A stretch of DNA of 64,000 nucleotides from Solidesulfovibrio fructosivorans JJ] (GCF_000179555.1 NZ_AECZ01000006.1:124001-188000); one strand, 5' to 3'; shown: positions 40,790-49,921, counted from the first letter of the stretch. Notes: generated from the sequence alone by a model not told the origin. Numbers and translations: made by a program.

Positions 40790-42463
40790 ATGACCTTTGT
40801 GCCTCCTCCACTGCACGAGCCGCCGCTTTTCGACCTGACGCTCGGCGAGCTGCTCCACCAGACGGCCACCAAATATCCGGATCAGGAAGCCGTGGTCTAC
40901 GTGGACCGGGATTACCGGCTGACCTGGCGGCAATTCGACGAGCTGACCGACGATCTGGCCAAGGGGCTTCTGGCGCTCGGCATCCAGAAAGGCGAGAAAG
41001 TGGCGGTCTGGGCCACCAATGTGCCCTTCTGGGTGGCGCTCATGTTCGCCACGGCCAAGATGGGGGCCGTGCTGCTCACGGTCAACACGGCCTACAAGCG
41101 CAACGAGCTCAAATATCTGATGACCAACTCCGAAGCGGAAAACATCTTCATCACCAACGGGTTCCGCGACTCGGACTACATCGAGATCCTCTACGACCTG
41201 GCCCCGGAACTGCGCACCATGCAGCGCGGGGCCGTTCGAAGCGAGACCTTCCCGCACTTGAAGCGCGTCTGCTTCCTGGGCGTGGAAAAACACCGGGGCA
41301 TGTACTCCATCCCCGAGATCCTGGGCCTGGCCCGTACCGTCACCGACGAGGACCTGCGCGCAAGGCAGGCCACCTTCACCTGCCACGACGTGGTGAACAT
41401 GCAGTACACCTCGGGGACCACCGGCTTTCCCAAGGGCGTCATGCTGAGCCACCACAACATCGTCAACAACGGCTATTCCATCGGCCAACGCCAGCGCTTC
41501 ACCAACAAGGACAAGCTGTGCGTCCAGGTGCCCCTGTTCCACTGCTTCGGCTGCGTGCTCGGGGTCATGGCCTGCGTCAACCACGGCACCACCATGGTCT
41601 TTACCGAAGTGTTCAACCCGATCCATTCCATGATGAGCATCGAGCAGGAGAAGTGCACGGCCATCTACGGCGTGCCGACCATGTTCATCGCCATCCTGGA
41701 ACACAAGCTCTTCCCGAAGTTCGACTTCTCGTCGTTGCGCACCGGCATCATGGCCGGCTCGGTCTGTCCCACCCAGACCATGCGGCAGGTGACCGAGAAG
41801 ATGTACATGAAGGAAATCACGAGCGTGTACGGGCTGACCGAAAGCTCGCCCGGCATGACCCAGACCGACGTCACCGATCCCTACCATTACCGGGTCGAGG
41901 GCGTGGGCCGGGCCTTTCCCCACGTCGAAGTCAAGGTGGCCGACCCGGAAACGGGCGTGGAAATGGAACGCGGCAAGCAGGGCGAACTGTGCTGTCGCGG
42001 CTACAACACCATGAAAGGCTACTACAACAACCCCGAAGCCACGGCCAAATGCATCGACAAGGACGGCTGGCTGCACTCCGGCGACCTCGGCGTCATGGAC
42101 GAGTTCGGCTACGTGGCCATCACCGGCCGCATCAAGGACATGATCATCCGGGGCGGCGAGAACATCTATCCGCGCGAGATCGAAGAGTACCTCTACACCA
42201 TGCCCGGCATCGCCGACGTCCAGGTGGCCGGCGTCCCCAGCCGCAAATACGGCGAGGAAGTGGGCGCCTACATCATCCTCAGAAAGGACGTCGCCATGGA
42301 GCCCGAGGAAGTGCGCGACTTCTGCCGGGGCCAGATCGCCTGGCACAAGATTCCGAAATACATCGCCTTCGTAAAGGAGTTCCCCCTGACCACCAGCGGC
42401 AAGGTGCAGAAATACAAGCTGCGCGAGCTGGGGGCCAAGCTGTTCCCCGAGGCGATGCGGTAG
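40790..42463 (+). CDS. AMP-forming fatty acyl-CoA ligase
   Basis: 557 residues of the ANL superfamily. P-loop YTSGTTGFPKGVMLSH (about 204-219), VPLFHCFGCVLGVM, YGLTESSPGMTQTD, DGWLHSGDLGVMDEFGY, the hinge GRIKDMIIRGGENIYPREI and the catalytic Lys near the end (LTTSGKVQKYKLRE). The pattern fits medium-to-long-chain fatty acyl-CoA ligases. AAAGGAG precedes the ATG. It is regulated presumably by the XRE-cupin protein 16 nt upstream. Repeat R1-g follows in sense orientation. Confidence 0.92.
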   Translation: MTFVPPPLHEPPLFDLTLGELLHQTATKYPDQEAVVYVDRDYRLTWRQFDELTDDLAKGLLALGIQKGEKVAVWATNVPFWVALMFATAKMGAVLLTVNTAYKRNELKYLMTNSEAENIFITNGFRDSDYIEILYDLAPELRTMQRGAVRSETFPHLKRVCFLGVEKHRGMYSIPEILGLARTVTDEDLRARQATFTCHDVVNMQYTSGTTGFPKGVMLSHHNIVNNGYSIGQRQRFTNKDKLCVQVPLFHCFGCVLGVMACVNHGTTMVFTEVFNPIHSMMSIEQEKCTAIYGVPTMFIAILEHKLFPKFDFSSLRTGIMAGSVCPTQTMRQVTEKMYMKEITSVYGLTESSPGMTQTDVTDPYHYRVEGVGRAFPHVEVKVADPETGVEMERGKQGELCCRGYNTMKGYYNNPEATAKCIDKDGWLHSGDLGVMDEFGYVAITGRIKDMIIRGGENIYPREIEEYLYTMPGIADVQVAGVPSRKYGEEVGAYIILRKDVAMEPEEVRDFCRGQIAWHKIPKYIAFVKEFPLTTSGKVQKYKLRELGAKLFPEAMR

Positions 42464-42489
42464 AAAGGGGCGCGGGAGGAAGGAACGCC

Positions 42490-42559
42490 TCCGGCGGCCA
42501 GGGGGAAACTTTTTGAAAAAAGTTTCCCCCTGGACCCCCTTCAAAAACTTTCAAAGGGG
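42490..42559 (+). repeat. Short palindromic repeat R1-g
   Basis: Head CGCCTCCGGCGGCC, a perfect 17-bp stem (42498-42514 and 42517-42533, loop GA), then GGACCCCCTT and the tail CAAAAACTTTCAAAGGGG. It lies in sense orientation 26 nt after the ligase stop and is nearly identical to R1-f on the other side of this locus. Confidence 0.87.
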
Positions 42560-42728
42560 CGACCCCAAAAAGGGACACAAGAAATACTTGTCCCAAGCGT
42601 AGCCGACGCACGTTCAAAGCTTCATTGCACCCACTCCCAGCCGATATTGATTTTTCCCATTCCAACGAGAATCTGCGGCAGCCCGCGAAATAGGCCTTTC
42701 ACAACAGGCTGAGGGGTCGCGTGTCCAG

Positions 42729-42812
42729 GGTCGGCGGGGCAGGGCGCGCGGGCGTGAAGGCGTATTCTTCAAATATGCGCCGCGCACGGCCGCGCGCCCT
42801 GCCCCGCCGACC
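42729..42812. repeat. Large perfect hairpin upstream of hicAB
   Basis: Two perfectly complementary 23-nt arms (42729-42751 and 42790-42812), starting GGTCGGCGGGGCAGGGCGCG, enclose about 38 nt that can fold further (GCGTG with CGCAC; GGCGTAT with ATATGCGCC). There is no T-run. It differs in sequence from the R1-R4 families. Confidence 0.8.
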
Positions 42813-42928
42813 GACCCACAGACTATCCTTCCCGGGACCTTCCATGGGGTTGAAGTGTTTGCCCCTTGTCTTTGGCCCCAGATACGGTACTATAATCCAG
42901 GGGCAACGCGGACAGGATACTGGCCCGG

Positions 42929-43138
42929 ATGCGCGTCAATTCGCGCGACTGGCGCATGACGGACTTGGAATGCGTCGCCGGGCAATTGGGATTTGCCATC
43001 CGCAAAGCTTCGGGCAGCCATGTCACGTTCAGCGTCGCCGGATGTCCGACCGTGGTGACCGTACCGGCTCGGAAACCCGTCAAACCGGCCTACGTCAGAT
43101 TGTTTCTCCGGCTGGTTGACGAGTCCAGGGAGGTGTAG
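42929..43138 (+). CDS. hicA: HicA-type mRNA interferase toxin
   Basis: 69 residues of the HicA double-stranded RNA-binding-like fold. The catalytic His lies in KASGSHVTFSV, the conserved G-S-H-x-x-F signature. HicA toxins cleave mRNA and are blocked by HicB, encoded 3 nt downstream. The ATG at 42929 follows a weak GGAUAC-like site; translation efficiency may depend on the large hairpin upstream. Confidence 0.88.
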   Translation: MRVNSRDWRMTDLECVAGQLGFAIRKASGSHVTFSVAGCPTVVTVPARKPVKPAYVRLFLRLVDESREV

Positions 43139-43141
43139 TCC

Positions 43142-43513
43142 ATGCAAGCCATGCCGCGATTCGAGGATTATCCATTTCAGATCACGCCGCTTTCCGAACT
43201 CGACGGCGGCGGCTATCTTATCACCTTTCCCGACCTTCCCGGCTGCATGAGCGATGGGGAAACGCCGGAAGAAGCCATTGAAATGGGTCGTGACGCCTTT
43301 ACCGCCTGGATGTCCGTCTACATCGAGGAGGGGCGTGAGCTTCCGGAGCCCCGCAGTGGCGGCCCGGCCTCGGGCAAGTTCAACCTGCGCACACCCAAAA
43401 GCCTGCACGCCAAACTGGCCCGGCAGGCCGAGGCCGAAGGCGTCAGCATGAATACCCTGGCCGTGGCCCTGCTCGCCGAAGGCCTCGGCCGCAGGGAATC
43501 CTCCGGCCGATAG
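43142..43513 (+). CDS. hicB: HicB-type antitoxin
   Basis: 123 residues: partial RNase H-like HicB domain (about 10-65, GGGYLITFPDLPGCMSDGET, AIEMGRDAFTAW) and a C-terminal ribbon-helix-helix/HicB DNA-binding domain (RTPKSLHAKLARQAEAEG). It neutralises HicA and probably represses the operon. GGAGGTG lies upstream of the ATG at 43142; a second Met (43151) is possible. It is convergent with the MarR gene. Confidence 0.93.
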   Translation: MQAMPRFEDYPFQITPLSELDGGGYLITFPDLPGCMSDGETPEEAIEMGRDAFTAWMSVYIEEGRELPEPRSGGPASGKFNLRTPKSLHAKLARQAEAEGVSMNTLAVALLAEGLGRRESSGR

Positions 43514-43548
43514 GAATCGGAGTTGGGGACGCCAGGAGCGCCCCCCCG

Positions 43549-43962
43549 TCACAGGCAGGACGTAATGCGCTCCAGCATGCCGGCGAACTGCTCCGCCTCC
43601 TCGGGCGAGAGATCGCATAAAATCTCGCTCGTCAGCTTCTCGTGCAGCGCATGGTGCTCGGTGAAAAGCCGCTCCCCCTCGGGAGTGAGCCCCACGCGAA
43701 TGGAACGCCGGTCCGTCTCGTGGGGCCGGCGGGCCACGAATCCGCCCCGCTCCAGCCTGTCCACCAGCACCGTCAGCGACCCGGTCGTCACCCCCATCCT
43801 GGCGGCAAGCTCGGTCATGCGCAGGTCGCCGTCGGCCCCGAGAATCTCCAAGGTGTGCATCTGGGGCAACGTCAGCCCGCTTTCCTTGACCACTCCGTGT
43901 TCCCAAGAGGAAAACTTCTCGTAAAAGGCGATGAGCAGCCGGGTGAGCTTTTCATGCTCCAT
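43549..43962 (-). CDS. MarR-family transcriptional regulator
   Basis: 137 residues with a winged helix: DLRMTELAARMGVTTGSLTV (recognition helices) and VDRLERGGFVARR (wing), then LTPEGERLFTEH. It is the second gene of a unit beginning with the metal P-type ATPase, 6 nt after its stop, so it may sense the exported metal or a redox signal and autoregulate. A TTTGACTATCAAA palindrome lies in the ATPase promoter. Confidence 0.92.
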   Translation of the reverse strand: MEHEKLTRLLIAFYEKFSSWEHGVVKESGLTLPQMHTLEILGADGDLRMTELAARMGVTTGSLTVLVDRLERGGFVARRPHETDRRSIRVGLTPEGERLFTEHHALHEKLTSEILCDLSPEEAEQFAGMLERITSCL

Positions 43963-43968
43963 GACGGA

Positions 43969-45879
43969 TCAGGCCTCCTCGCCGGCAAAAAAGTCCGGCT
44001 CCCTGGTGAGGGCGAGGCTGGCCGAGGACAGCACCACCACCACCGACCCCACGTTATGGAAAATCGCGGCCGCGACCGGCGACAGGTAGCCGTAGGCCCC
44101 CCCCATAATGGCCACGGAATTGAAAAGGAGCCCCAGGCCGATGTTGACGCCGATAAGCCACGTCATGCGCCGGCCCAAATGGATAAGAAACGGCAGCTTG
44201 GCGATGTCGTCGTCGGCCAGGGCCACATCGGCCGTTTCCAGAGCCACGTCCGAGCCCACCGCGCCCATGGCCACGCCCACGTTGGCCCGGGCGAGCGCCG
44301 GGGCGTCGTTGATCCCGTCGCCGACGAAAAGCACCCGCCCGGCCCGGTCCTGGAACCGGGACAGGATATCGAGCTTGTCCCCGGGCGCAAGCCCGGCCCA
44401 TACGTCGGTGACGCCGACCCGGCCGGCCAACGCGGCCACGGCCTTTTCGTGGTCCCCGGACAGGATGCCCACGGTTTTCATGCCGAGCCGGCGCAGCGCC
44501 GCCACGGCATGGGCCGCCGTTTCCCTGGCCGCGTCGGCCACGCCGATGATGCCGATGGCCTCGCCGTCCCGGCGCACCACAAGTCCCGTGGCCCCCTGGT
44601 CGCGAATGGCGGCCAGGCATTCCCGGAGCGGGGGCGGGAGCGTTTCCGGGCCGCCGGCCATCTCCGGGCTGCCCACTTCCACGGCCCTGCCGTCCACCGT
44701 GCCGCGAAGCCCCAAGCCGACGGCGGCGGACATGGACTCGGGCGCGGCCGGCTCGAGGCCCAGACGCCGGGCCTCGTCGCAAATGGCCGCGGCCAGCGGA
44801 TGGGAGCTCTCCCGTTCCAGGCAGGCGGCGCAGCCGATGACGCCCTTGGCCGATTCCCCGTCGGCCGAAGCGACCTCGGTCACGGCCGGCCGGCCCAGGG
44901 TCAGGGTGCCGGTCTTGTCGAAAAGGACCACATCGGCCCGGCCCGCTTCTTCCAGAAACTGCCCGCCCTTGACCAGGATGCCGCGCCGGGCCGCCCGTCC
45001 GACCGCCGCCACGGTGGCCGTCGGCGCGGCCATTAAAAGCGCGCAGGGGCAGCCGGCCACCAGCACGGCCACGGCCCGGTCGAGCTGGCCGGAAAAAAGC
45101 CAGGCCATGGCCGCAGCGAAAAGCACCAGCGGCGTGAACCACCTCGCGTAACGGTCGACGACCCGCGCCGCCCGGGGCTTGCCGGCCTCGGCCGCGACCA
45201 CGAGCCTCACCACCTTGCCGAAGGTGGTATCCTCCCCCACCTTGACGGCCCGGGCCGTGATCCGGCCGGTGTAGTTGAGCGTGCCGGCCAGGATGGCCTC
45301 GCCGGGGCGGCGCTCGCGGGGGAGCGATTCGCCGGTCAGCGCCGACTCGTCCACGGCCGTCGTCCCGGACACGATGACCGCGTCGACCGGGATGCGCTCG
45401 CCCGGGCGCACCAGCACGATGTCGCCAAGACGGATGTCGGCTACGGGAACGGTGCGCTCGGCCCCGTCGTCGGTCACCAGCACCGCTTCCTGGGGCGAAA
45501 GCGCGGCGAGCCCTTCGATGGAACGCCTGGCCCCGTCGCTGACCGCCTCTTCGATGAGCGACCCAAGCGTCATGATGAAGCTTATGACCGCCGCGGCCAG
45601 CACCTCGCCCTGGATAAGCGAGGCCACGATGGCGAGGCTCACCAGTTCGTCCACATTGACCCGGCGCTCGTAAAGCCCCCTGGCCGCCTCGATGACGATA
45701 GGCGCGCCGTTGACCACGACCGAGGCCAGTCCCAGCAGCATGGCCAGCCACAGCGGTCCCCCCGCCTGTCCGACAATGAAGGCGGCCAGGGCCAGCCCGC
45801 CGCCGGACAGGCAGCGGTAGAACTCCCGCAACGTGAAAAGCCCCTTGTACGCCCCGAGGCTGGAAAAGCGTCCTATCAT
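43969..45879 (-). CDS. Heavy-metal P1B-type ATPase
   Basis: 636 residues from the ATG at 45879 (AAGGAG upstream). Motifs: TGES (actuator), CPC in the metal-transport helix (VAGCPCALLMA), DKTGTLT (phosphorylated Asp), SSHPLAAA and GDGINDAPAL. There is no N-terminal HMA domain, so metal delivery differs from CopA/ZntA types. The last helices read IFHNVGSVVVVLSSASL rather than the Asp-x-Gly of Zn/Cd pumps or MSxSS of Cu pumps, so the metal is uncertain; it loosely resembles the CtpC-like Mn/Zn group. It exports metal ions using ATP. Confidence 0.9.
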   Translation of the reverse strand: MIGRFSSLGAYKGLFTLREFYRCLSGGGLALAAFIVGQAGGPLWLAMLLGLASVVVNGAPIVIEAARGLYERRVNVDELVSLAIVASLIQGEVLAAAVISFIMTLGSLIEEAVSDGARRSIEGLAALSPQEAVLVTDDGAERTVPVADIRLGDIVLVRPGERIPVDAVIVSGTTAVDESALTGESLPRERRPGEAILAGTLNYTGRITARAVKVGEDTTFGKVVRLVVAAEAGKPRAARVVDRYARWFTPLVLFAAAMAWLFSGQLDRAVAVLVAGCPCALLMAAPTATVAAVGRAARRGILVKGGQFLEEAGRADVVLFDKTGTLTLGRPAVTEVASADGESAKGVIGCAACLERESSHPLAAAICDEARRLGLEPAAPESMSAAVGLGLRGTVDGRAVEVGSPEMAGGPETLPPPLRECLAAIRDQGATGLVVRRDGEAIGIIGVADAARETAAHAVAALRRLGMKTVGILSGDHEKAVAALAGRVGVTDVWAGLAPGDKLDILSRFQDRAGRVLFVGDGINDAPALARANVGVAMGAVGSDVALETADVALADDDIAKLPFLIHLGRRMTWLIGVNIGLGLLFNSVAIMGGAYGYLSPVAAAIFHNVGSVVVVLSSASLALTREPDFFAGEEA

Positions 45880-45914
45880 GGGTACTCCTTGCAAAACGTC
45901 TTTATGGGAAAGAA

Positions 45915-45943
45915 TCTTTAGGAGATTATTTTTTGATAGTCAA
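45915..45943 (-). promoter_or_regulatory. Promoter of the P-type ATPase-marR unit
   Basis: On the minus strand TTGACT (45943-45938) and TAAAGA (45920-45915) are 17 nt apart, in an AT-rich leader. The start lies near 45908, about 29 nt before the start codon. Confidence 0.5.
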
Positions 45944-45944
45944 A
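45932..45944. promoter_or_regulatory. Candidate MarR operator
   Basis: TTTGATAGTCAAA (arms TTTGA and TCAAA) covers the -35 box of the ATPase promoter. Its position fits repression by the co-transcribed MarR protein; binding is inference. Confidence 0.4.
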
Positions 45945-45983
45945 CATTTTGAAAACAGAAACAGCTGCCGGCCCTCAGGCCAT

Positions 45984-46020
45984 AAAAAAGACGGGAAGGC
46001 CCGCGCGCCCTCCCGCCCGT
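45984..46020 (-). terminator. Terminator of the gap-GAF operon
   Basis: On the minus strand an ACGGGCGGGAGGG...CCTTCCCGT stem is followed by CTTTTTT. It lies 23 nt after the gap stop codon, a normal place for an intrinsic terminator. Confidence 0.85.
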
Positions 46021-46042
46021 GACGGTCGATTCTATCGGGGAA

Positions 46043-47059
46043 CTACAGGCCTTTCGCGGCCATGAAGGCGACCAGGTCGGCCACCCGGCAGGAATAGCCC
46101 CATTCGTTGTCGTACCAGGACAGGATCTTGACCATGTCGCCGCCCTGGACGCTGGTGTACTCGGCGTCCACGATGCTCGACCGGGGATCGCCCTTGAAAT
46201 CCATGGACACGAGAGGCTTTTCGGAAACGCCCATGATGCCCTTAAGTGGCCCGGCGGCGGCTTCCTTCAGCTTGGCCCGGACCTCTTCGGTGGAGGTGGA
46301 TTTCTCCACCTGGACCACGAAGTCGACCAGGGACACGGTCGGGGTGGGCACACGTACGGACAGGCCCGAAAACTTGCCCTTGAGGTCCGGAATGACCAGG
46401 GCCACGGCCTGGGCAGCGCCGGTGGAGGTGGGGATCATGTTGCAGGCGGCGGCCCGGGCCCGGCGCAGGTCCTTGTGTGGCTGATCCAGGATGCGCTGGT
46501 CGTTGGTGTAGGAGTGGATAGTGGTCATCACGCCTTTGACGATGCCGAAGCTGTCGTGGATGACCTTGGCCACCGGAGCCAGGCAGTTGGTGGTGCACGA
46601 GGCGTTGGACAGGATGTGGTGGGCGGCCGGGTCGTACTTGTCCTGGTTGACGCCGAGCACCACGGTCAGGTCCTCTTCCTTGGCCGGGGCGGTGATGATG
46701 ACTTTTTTCGCGCCGGCTTCAATGTGGGCCTGGCATTTGGGGCCGGTGCGGAAGATGCCCGTGGATTCGATGACCACGTCGATGCCCAGCTCGTCCCAGG
46801 GCAACCCGTGGGGATCGCGCTCGGCATAGTTGCGGATATGCCAGTCGCCGACGACCATGATGTCGCCCTCGACCGTGGCGGCCACGGGCAGCTTGCCGTA
46901 GTTGGTGTCGTAGCTGAGCAGATGGGCGTTGGTTTCGACGTCGAAAAGGTCGTTTATGGCCACGACTTCCATGGCCTCGGCATGATGCTCGATCATGGCC
47001 TTGAGCACCTGCCGGCCGATGCGGCCGAAGCCGTTGATGGCGATGCGCAATTTGTTCAT
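46043..47059 (-). CDS. gap: Type I glyceraldehyde-3-phosphate dehydrogenase
   Basis: 338 residues, full length. It oxidises glyceraldehyde-3-phosphate with NAD and phosphate in glycolysis or the reverse in gluconeogenesis. NAD-binding [14 protein letters not shown] at residues 8-21, catalytic Cys in [14 protein letters not shown] at about 151-164, and [18 protein letters not shown] near the end. Second gene of an operon, 13 nt after a GAF-domain gene. A terminator follows. Confidence 0.97.
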   Translation of the reverse strand: MNKLRIAINGFGRIGRQVLKAMIEHHAEAMEVVAINDLFDVETNAHLLSYDTNYGKLPVAATVEGDIMVVGDWHIRNYAERDPHGLPWDELGIDVVIESTGIFRTGPKCQAHIEAGAKKVIITAPAKEEDLTVVLGVNQDKYDPAAHHILSNASCTTNCLAPVAKVIHDSFGIVKGVMTTIHSYTNDQRILDQPHKDLRRARAAACNMIPTSTGAAQAVALVIPDLKGKFSGLSVRVPTPTVSLVDFVVQVEKSTSTEEVRAKLKEAAAGPLKGIMGVSEKPLVSMDFKGDPRSSIVDAEYTSVQGGDMVKILSWYDNEWGYSCRVADLVAFMAAKGL

Positions 47060-47072
47060 GAGGCTTCTCCCG

Positions 47073-47633
47073 CTACTCGTGGATGGTGTAATCGTAGGCC
47101 GTGAGCAGTTCGTAATCGGTCTTGAGCGCCTGATGCAGCCGGGCGTTCTCGATGGCGATGGCGCTTAAGTTGGCGATGGCCGTGGCGAAATGGACCTCGC
47201 CTTGCTCGAACTCCCGGACCTTGTCGCAATACAGGCGCAGCACGCCGATGGCGCGGCCCTCGACGGTCAGCGGCAGGGCCATGACCGAGGCGATGCCCTC
47301 TTCCTTGGCGGCTTCGGGATACTGGAAGCGGGGATCGGAGCCGGCGTCCTTGATCTGGACGATCTGGCCGGCCAGGGTTTCCTGGTCGATCTTGCTCTTG
47401 GCCACTTCGACCGGGCCCTTGCGCAGATAGCCCTTGCTCAAGCCATACGAGGTGCTGGCCAGAAGCGTCTTCCCCTTCTTGTCCAGAAGGCGGATGGAGC
47501 ACCCTTTGGCGTCGAGGGCCTTGGCCACCTGCTCCACGATGGCCCGCAGCACCGTGACGGGCTCCAGGCTGGAGTTGATGCCCTTGGCCACTTCATACAG
47601 GGTGCGATAATAGGCGCATTCCTTCTCGCTCAT
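47073..47633 (-). CDS. GAF-domain protein co-transcribed with gap
   Basis: 186 residues, almost all one GAF domain (about 15-165): [20 protein letters not shown], the ligand-pocket stretch and [41 protein letters not shown] domains bind cyclic nucleotides or small molecules or sense redox. There is no output domain, so it may work by contact with another protein. The ATG at 47633 has AGGAGGG upstream. The 13-nt gap to gap suggests a link to central carbon metabolism. Confidence 0.87.
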   Translation of the reverse strand: MSEKECAYYRTLYEVAKGINSSLEPVTVLRAIVEQVAKALDAKGCSIRLLDKKGKTLLASTSYGLSKGYLRKGPVEVAKSKIDQETLAGQIVQIKDAGSDPRFQYPEAAKEEGIASVMALPLTVEGRAIGVLRLYCDKVREFEQGEVHFATAIANLSAIAIENARLHQALKTDYELLTAYDYTIHE

Positions 47634-47931
47634 GATTCCCTCCTGATAGGGATGGTTACACGTCCCGGCCTCCGGACGATCCCGGTGCGGCCGGGAGAGG
47701 CGACCATGGCTGCCTGACACGTACGTTTCGATGGCAACCAAATGACAGCATACCTACTTTACATGAAAAGGGAAGTTCCCGCGGGCCGGACAAAACGTGA
47801 CGGGCCATTTCCACTCGCGCCAGGCAAGGGCGCGATCGCCCGGACGCCGCCCCCTTTACCTCGCCGCCGGTTTGCGGTAGGGAAGTCAATTTCCAAGCCG
47901 GAGCCCGCAGGCCCAGACCCAGGAGGACCGC

Positions 47932-48294
47932 ATGGATCCCAAGGATGTCGAATTTTTCCGGGAACTTTTAAACGGCATGCTTCAGGATATCCTCAAAAAA
48001 GGCGAGGAGACCATCGAAGACATGACCGACACCGTGGAGGTCTACGCCGACCCGGCCGACCGGGCCACGGCCGAATCCGACCGGGCTTTCACCCTGCGTC
48101 TGCGTGACCGCGAGCGCCGCCTTATCAAGAAGATCAAGGAAGCCCTCGAGCGCATCGACGACGGCACCTACGGCGAATGCGTGGAATGCGGCGAGGATAT
48201 CAGTGTGGCCAGACTCAAGGCCCGGCCCGTCACCACCCTTTGCATCAAGTGCAAAAGCAAGCAGGAAGCCGACGAGAACCTGCGCGGCGATTAG
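47932..48294 (+). CDS. DksA/TraR-family zinc-finger protein
   Basis: 120 residues. N-terminal coiled-coil hairpin (about 1-75) and a C4 zinc finger with Cys pairs in GECVECGEDIS and LCIKCKSKQ. DksA-type factors enter the RNA polymerase secondary channel and modulate rRNA and stress promoters with ppGpp. The coiled-coil tip carries Asp residues (TVEVYADPADRATAESDR). AGGAGG precedes the ATG. It is shorter than E. coli DksA (151). Confidence 0.92.
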   Translation: MDPKDVEFFRELLNGMLQDILKKGEETIEDMTDTVEVYADPADRATAESDRAFTLRLRDRERRLIKKIKEALERIDDGTYGECVECGEDISVARLKARPVTTLCIKCKSKQEADENLRGD

Positions 48295-48394
48295 CGTCGC
48301 CTTGCGACGCCGCCGCCGGATCAAGCCCGTGTCGCATCCCCCGCGCCAGCAATCCGCCCGCCGGACGCGCTGACCGGCGTCCCGGATAACGCTC

Positions 48395-49921
48395 ATGGAG
48401 GCCGTCTTCTTTCGCTTCCTGGCCCGGGAACTGGCCCAGGCGCTGCCCGGGGCCCGGGTGGAAAAGATATTCCTGCCGAGCCCCAACGTCATTTCCCTGG
48501 CCCTGTATATGCCGCCGGGCGTCGCCCCCGCCGTGACCGGCGGCAAAAAGACCCTGTATCTCCATGCCCGGTACGGCACGGGCCGCTTTTTCCTGTTTCT
48601 CTCACCTCAAAAGACCAACCAGCCCGAACGCGCCCCGGCGGCGGCCATGCGCCTGCGCAAGCATCTGCGCGGCCGACGGCTGGCCGGCGTCGTCGCCGAC
48701 TGGCCCCGGCGCGTCCTGACGCTGGTTCCCGCCGGGGAAGGCCCCAGCCTCGTCCTTGATCCCCGGTCCTTTCCCACTCTGGCCGACGCCCCGCCGGTCC
48801 CGGCCGACGAGCGCCCCGCCTGGCCGCCGCTTGAGGCGGTGTTAAGCGAGCCCGACATCTGGCAGGAACATCCCCAGCTCTCCCCGGCCCTGCGCCGCCG
48901 GCTGGCCGCGCTGCCCGAGGCCGAAGCCCGGGAATGCTACGCCAGACTCCAGGACGAGACGGCGGAGGGCTTTTTCCTGGAGACGCGAAACGGCGCGCCC
49001 GAGTCCGTCTGGCCCGTGTCCTGGCTGGGCCGGGCCAAGGGCCAAACGGAGACGCGCGCCTTCCCCACGGCCCTGGCCGCGGCGGCCGCCTTTGGTGAAC
49101 CGCTGGCCTTCGGCGAGGTGTCGGGACGCGAGGCCGCCCCGCAAGCCGCCGCCCAGGCGGCCGGGAAACGCCGGCAAATCCGGGCCCTGGCCAAGCTCGA
49201 CGCCGACGAGGCGCGCATGCGGGCCTTTATCGCCCGCCGGGCGGACGCGGACCTGATCGCGGCCCTGCTCCACACTTTGGACAAACAGGCCAAGATTCCT
49301 GCGCTTTCCGTCCCCACCCCGGAGGGCGGCAATCGGGATCTCAGCCTGGACCCGTCGCTTTCGGTGCTCGGCAACATGCAAAAGCTCTATCATTTTGCGG
49401 CTAAAGGCGAACGGGGACTGGCCGCCATCGCCAAGCGCCGGGGGGACTTGCAAGACGCGAAAAAATACTTACAAGGTCGACAACACGTCGCGGGCACAAA
49501 GACGCCCGCGCCCCCAGCGCCCGCCATCGTCACGGGCATTGCGGCCAACGTCTACCGCACCTCCGACGGATTCCTGGTTCTTCGCGGCAAAAACGCCAAG
49601 GCCGGCGAGCAGCTCCTGCGCAAGGCCAGCCCCTTCGACCTGTGGCTGCACGTCGCCGGCGGTCCCGGAGCCCATGTCGTCCTGCGCCGGGATCATCCCG
49701 GCCGGGAGGTGCCCAGGCAAAGCCTGCTCGAAGCGGCGGGACTGGCGGCCCTGGCCAGTTTTGCCGGCAAGGCGGGCGCGGCCGACGTCATGCTGGCCAA
49801 GGTGGCCGACGTGCGGCGCATAAAGGGCGCGGCCACGGGGCGCGTGACCGTGGCCAACCTTTTGGAAACCCTGCGGGTCGCACCGGATCCGCAATTGGAA
49901 ATGTTGCGGGAATCGTCATGA
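48395..49921 (+). CDS. NFACT-family (RqcH/Tae2/FbpA-like) protein
   Basis: 508 residues: NFACT-N domain (about 1-200), a helical coiled-coil region (about 240-370, with KRRQIRALAKLDADEARMR) and the NFACT-R domain (about 400-490; GFLVLRGKNAKAGEQLLRK, FDLWLHVAGGPGAHVVLRR). Family members bind stalled 60S/50S ribosomes; RqcH adds alanine tails to stalled chains. The R domain is intact. The usual (D/E)R motif of NFACT-N needs an alignment to check. Followed by phoH-pgpH-ybeY, all on one strand. Confidence 0.88.
   Translation: MEAVFFRFLARELAQALPGARVEKIFLPSPNVISLALYMPPGVAPAVTGGKKTLYLHARYGTGRFFLFLSPQKTNQPERAPAAAMRLRKHLRGRRLAGVVADWPRRVLTLVPAGEGPSLVLDPRSFPTLADAPPVPADERPAWPPLEAVLSEPDIWQEHPQLSPALRRRLAALPEAEARECYARLQDETAEGFFLETRNGAPESVWPVSWLGRAKGQTETRAFPTALAAAAAFGEPLAFGEVSGREAAPQAAAQAAGKRRQIRALAKLDADEARMRAFIARRADADLIAALLHTLDKQAKIPALSVPTPEGGNRDLSLDPSLSVLGNMQKLYHFAAKGERGLAAIAKRRGDLQDAKKYLQGRQHVAGTKTPAPPAPAIVTGIAANVYRTSDGFLVLRGKNAKAGEQLLRKASPFDLWLHVAGGPGAHVVLRRDHPGREVPRQSLLEAAGLAALASFAGKAGAADVMLAKVADVRRIKGAATGRVTVANLLETLRVAPDPQLEMLRESS

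Larger units (their letters stand above)
42464..42928. other. 465-nt intergenic region with repeat R1-g and a large hairpin
   Basis: Contains R1-g (42490-42559), about 170 nt without recognisable features, and a very long perfect hairpin (42729-42812) about 115 nt before hicA. No gene is credible here. Confidence 0.6.

Noticed and set aside
37614-45036. Long frames opposite the acyl-CoA ligases and the P-type ATPase (for example 37614-39374 and 40610-42544)
   Set aside because: Gly/His/Val-rich antisense frames typical of GC-rich DNA; the sense genes carry complete motifs.
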